Source: an uncultured Comamonadaceae bacterium | Lineage (GTDB): Bacteria; Pseudomonadota; Gammaproteobacteria; Burkholderiales; Burkholderiaceae | Length of the DNA stretch: 7,070 bases | Assembly: GCA_946482595.1 (NCBI GenBank) | Contig: CAMLSD010000163.1 | Coordinates: forward strand, 1 to 7,070 | Direction: 5' to 3' | Part shown: positions 6,798-7,070 of the stretch, piece by piece | Numbering within the stretch: position 1 is the first letter of the stretch | Layout of the letters: every line of letters starts with the position of its first letter | Program-made: the position numbers and the translations under genes | The notes under the pieces: generated by a model | The model's database searches: none | What the model was told of the DNA's origin: nothing | Seen by the model: the letters and a program-made list of their open reading frames with translations, nothing else

Positions 6798-6909
6798 GGC
6801 CGGGGGTTTGCCCTCCCACCCAGGAAGAGCCACCGAGTTCGCGGTCAAACCGTGTTCATGGGGCGGCGTGCCGTGAACCACCAGCTTGCCGCGCCGTGCC
6901 GTGTCAAGC

Positions 6910-6962
6910 GTTGGCTCCCTCTCCCGCCTGCGGGAGAGGGTTGGGGAGAGGGTGCTTCGAGT
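6910..6962 (+). repeat. Hairpin-forming intergenic repeat, copy 1 (53 bp)
   Basis: This copy matches bases 7018-7070 at 52 of 53 positions. Its core is a perfect 11-bp inverted repeat, CCCTCTCCCGC (6917-6927) and GCGGGAGAGGG (6930-6940), with a 2-base CT loop. A second GGGAGAGGG follows at 6944-6952. The structure resembles REP-type palindromic repeats, which in GC-rich proteobacteria lie between genes and are often spread by RAYT transposases; no such gene is in the window. The orientation given is arbitrary. Confidence 0.85.
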
Positions 6963-7017
6963 CGCTGCTGCGTTGGTGTGTGGCGCCGTGTATCCCCCCT
7001 GCCGAGGCGAGCCAACG

Positions 7018-7070
7018 GTTGGCTCCCTCTCCCGCTTGCGGGAGAGGGTTGGGGAGAGGGTGCTTCGAGT
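7018..7070 (+). repeat. Hairpin-forming intergenic repeat, copy 2 (53 bp, runs to window end)
   Basis: The second copy lies in the same orientation 108 bp downstream of the first. The inverted repeat is 7025-7035 with 7038-7048, and the further GGGAGAGGG is at 7052-7060. The sole difference from copy 1 is C6928 versus T7036, in the hairpin loop, so the stem is unchanged. The copy reaches the last base of the window, so its right end, and whether more copies follow, cannot be seen. Confidence 0.85.

Larger units (their letters stand above)
6720..7070. other. Non-coding region upstream of the AAA+ gene
   Basis: These 351 bases hold the leader and weak promoter candidate of the AAA+ gene, an imperfect hairpin (6792-6800 with 6810-6818, one mismatch), and the two 53-bp repeats separated by 55 bases of unique sequence. 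I see no convincing gene on either strand. The open frame from 6881 to 6719 is only an upstream extension of the AAA+ frame. Confidence 0.6.

Noticed and set aside
6720..6881. 54-residue N-terminal extension of the AAA+ protein
   Set aside because: The perfect AGGAGG five bases before the ATG at 6719 fixes a downstream start, and the extension would include the leader hairpin and the promoter candidate.
6910..7070. CRISPR array
   Set aside because: Only two copies, a 53-bp unit with a long internal palindrome, one 55-base spacer and no cas genes; this fits a REP-type repeat instead.

Overview
This is a GC-rich, gene-dense chromosomal window. It most likely comes from a betaproteobacterium of the order Burkholderiales. 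That placement is an inference from the base composition, the free-standing homocysteine-binding part of methionine synthase (a split arrangement I associate with this group), and a hairpin-forming intergenic repeat of a kind common in GC-rich proteobacteria. The assignment is not certain, and no genus can be named.

Layout, left to right. Bases 2-535 (+) hold the 3' part of an OmpA-family gene: a Pro/Ala linker followed by a complete peptidoglycan-binding domain. It converges on a methionine synthase homocysteine-methyltransferase module at 575-1624 (-), with a strong bulged hairpin between the two stops. A 91-bp divergent intergenic region separates that gene from a small single-domain rhodanese at 1716-2111 (+). 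The rhodanese converges, 18 bp apart, on a 722-residue membrane protein at 2130-4298 (-) with MHYT, GGDEF and EAL domains, a predicted bifunctional cyclic-di-GMP enzyme. Upstream of it, at 4416-6719 (-), is a 767-residue protein with two AAA+ ATPase modules and an unrecognised N-terminal region. The final 350 bases (6720-7070) are non-coding. They contain the AAA+ gene's leader and a possible promoter, then two copies of a 53-bp repeat 108 bp apart.

The genes form no obvious single pathway: cell envelope, methionine synthesis, sulfur transfer, cyclic-di-GMP signalling and a protein-remodelling-type ATPase. The most informative points lie in the regulatory DNA. A near-consensus sigma-28 (FliA) promoter lies just upstream of the MHYT-GGDEF-EAL gene, which would place this enzyme in the flagellar regulon. 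The terminal repeats can each fold into an 11-bp hairpin, an alternative hairpin, or a four-tract G-quadruplex, and the only base differing between copies is in the hairpin loop. The methionine synthase module has a -10-like box placed so that transcription would begin at its ATG. Its usual partner carrying the folate, cobalamin and reactivation domains is not next to it. I found no defence system, CRISPR array, prophage or transposase.
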